A DNA stretch of 6,086 bases from positions 1 through 6,086 of the forward strand of contig JAPPPH010000105.1 of NCBI GenBank assembly GCA_028817635.1. Direction: 5' to 3'. The position numbers and the translations under genes are program-made. The stretch's first letter is position 1. Every line of letters begins with the position of its first letter. The DNA is from Verrucomicrobiales bacterium (lineage in GTDB: Bacteria > Verrucomicrobiota > Verrucomicrobiia > Limisphaerales > UBA1096). Shown in pieces: positions 5,518-6,086 of this stretch. A model generated the notes under the pieces. The model was not told the DNA's origin. It worked only from the letters and a program-made list of their open reading frames with translations, and ran no database searches.

Positions 5518-6086
5518 TCAGGATTCGAGCAAATCGGCCGGGGCGACCTCGATTTTTGAAGCAATCTCCGCCGGGATGTCGCAGGCTTTCATCGTGCCAT
5601 CGGCATCCCGTGACACGCAGACGACGGTGAGTTTGCCGGTGGCGGCGAGTTCGCGTTCGTTGTCGTTCAGTTTGTTGAAACGGAATTGATAGGTGATCGC
5701 CTTGGAGCGGAGCTCGGCGACGAGTAGGTGAATTTCGATCTCGTCCTCGAAGCGGAGGGGTTTTTTGAAATCGAAACTGGTGTGCACGCGCGGCCAGCCG
5801 ACCGGCGGGTCGAGTTCGCTCGTGACGATTGAGTAGCCGATCGATCGAAAAAAGCGGTGTTCGGCCGACTCCATGTATTTGCAAAAGTTGGAGAAGTGCA
5901 CGATGCCGGCCATGTCGGTTTCGGAAAACTCGATGGTGCGGACGAATTTGAACTCGTGTGCCACGTCGGGAATGTAATTGGGCCGGAGTCGGAAAACGAC
6001 TGAATTAAATTTGCCGCGCAGGCACTCGAGATAGGCGGTGATGAGATCCGGTAGATCTGCACTGTAGCCGCCCTCCAAGGCGTGAG
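5518..6086 (-). CDS. Hot-dog acyl-CoA thioesterase, probably the C-terminal half of a deacetylase fusion (partial)
   Basis: The open frame runs off the right edge, so the N-terminus is missing. Its main part is a 4-hydroxybenzoyl-CoA thioesterase/YbgC-like hot-dog domain. The catalytic-loop signature is ETDMAGIVHFSNFCKYMESA (complement of about 5925-5866), with the Asp of TDMAG as probable catalytic residue, followed by HTSFDFKKPLRFEDEIEI. It should hydrolyse an acyl- or aroyl-CoA thioester in the cytoplasm; the substrate is unknown. Upstream in the same frame, with no stop, lies ALEGGYSADLPDLITAYLEC, which resembles the C-terminal LEGGY region of histone-deacetylase-family enzymes. The two are joined by about 20 residues. 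In-frame starts that would make a free thioesterase are GTG 5964 (148 residues, a typical family length) and TTG 6078; neither has a visible Shine-Dalgarno. The stop is 3 bases before the kinase-MurQ GTG, implying one operon. Confidence 0.82.
   Translation of the reverse strand, partial: HALEGGYSADLPDLITAYLECLRGKFNSVVFRLRPNYIPDVAHEFKFVRTIEFSETDMAGIVHFSNFCKYMESAEHRFFRSIGYSIVTSELDPPVGWPRVHTSFDFKKPLRFEDEIEIHLLVAELRSKAITYQFRFNKLNDNERELAATGKLTVVCVSRDADGTMKACDIPAEIASKIEVAPADLLES
6010..6086 (-). other. C-terminal segment of a histone-deacetylase-like domain (partial)
   Basis: The translation from the right edge begins HALEGGYSADLPDLITAYLE. The LEGGY motif, followed by a helix of the type LxxLxxAYLExL, is how many bacterial acetoin/polyamine/histone-type deacetylases end; the Tyr is the catalytic tyrosine of that family. 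Only the last 25 or so residues are inside the window, so the assignment rests on one motif and its position. Confidence 0.6.

Overview
The window is a GC-rich bacterial chromosome segment with four protein-coding genes arranged as two convergent pairs. A member of the Verrucomicrobiota (or a close PVC-group relative) is my best guess. This rests on a secreted Asp-box sialidase-like protein, an NAGK-type kinase joined to MurQ, a histone-deacetylase-like segment, and hairpin-rich intergenic repeats that resemble ones I associate with verrucomicrobial genomes. It is an inference, not a marker-gene assignment.

Plus strand, left part: a complete TonB-dependent outer-membrane receptor (77-2257) ends at a clear intrinsic terminator (2281-2305). 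A secreted five-Asp-box sialidase-family protein (2382-3494) follows. Minus strand, right part (read right to left): an open frame entering from the right edge (6086-5518) carries what looks like the C-terminus of a histone-deacetylase-like protein, followed without a stop by a hot-dog acyl-CoA thioesterase. Three bases further on, a second fusion gene (5514-3727) joins an N-acetylglucosamine/N-acetylmuramate kinase to the N-acetylmuramic acid 6-phosphate etherase MurQ. The two minus-strand genes are almost certainly one operon. The kinase-MurQ protein would carry out two consecutive steps of peptidoglycan amino-sugar recycling: MurNAc to MurNAc-6-P, then to GlcNAc-6-P plus D-lactate. The plus-strand receptor and sialidase point to uptake and trimming of external glycans or other ligands, but their substrates cannot be read from the sequence.

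The most striking feature is a short perfect palindrome, CGCTTGGCCAAGCG. It occurs five times exactly and at least four more times with one or two changes, both between genes and inside them. It has no stop codon in any frame and reads as RLAKR, AWPS or LGQA. Four copies make up much of the linker between the kinase and MurQ domains, one lies at the end of the sialidase signal peptide, and a variant encodes the last residues of MurQ. One linker copy appears to have overwritten a conserved MurQ segment without changing its length. The receptor gene has copies on both sides but none inside.

The convergent intergenic region (3495-3726) is packed with other repeats: a short degenerate 8-base tandem, a 10-bp perfect hairpin, and a 98-bp element with 10-bp inverted ends enclosing four hairpins, with a palindrome copy 4 bases beyond its right end. 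No tRNA, rRNA, CRISPR array or transposase gene was seen.
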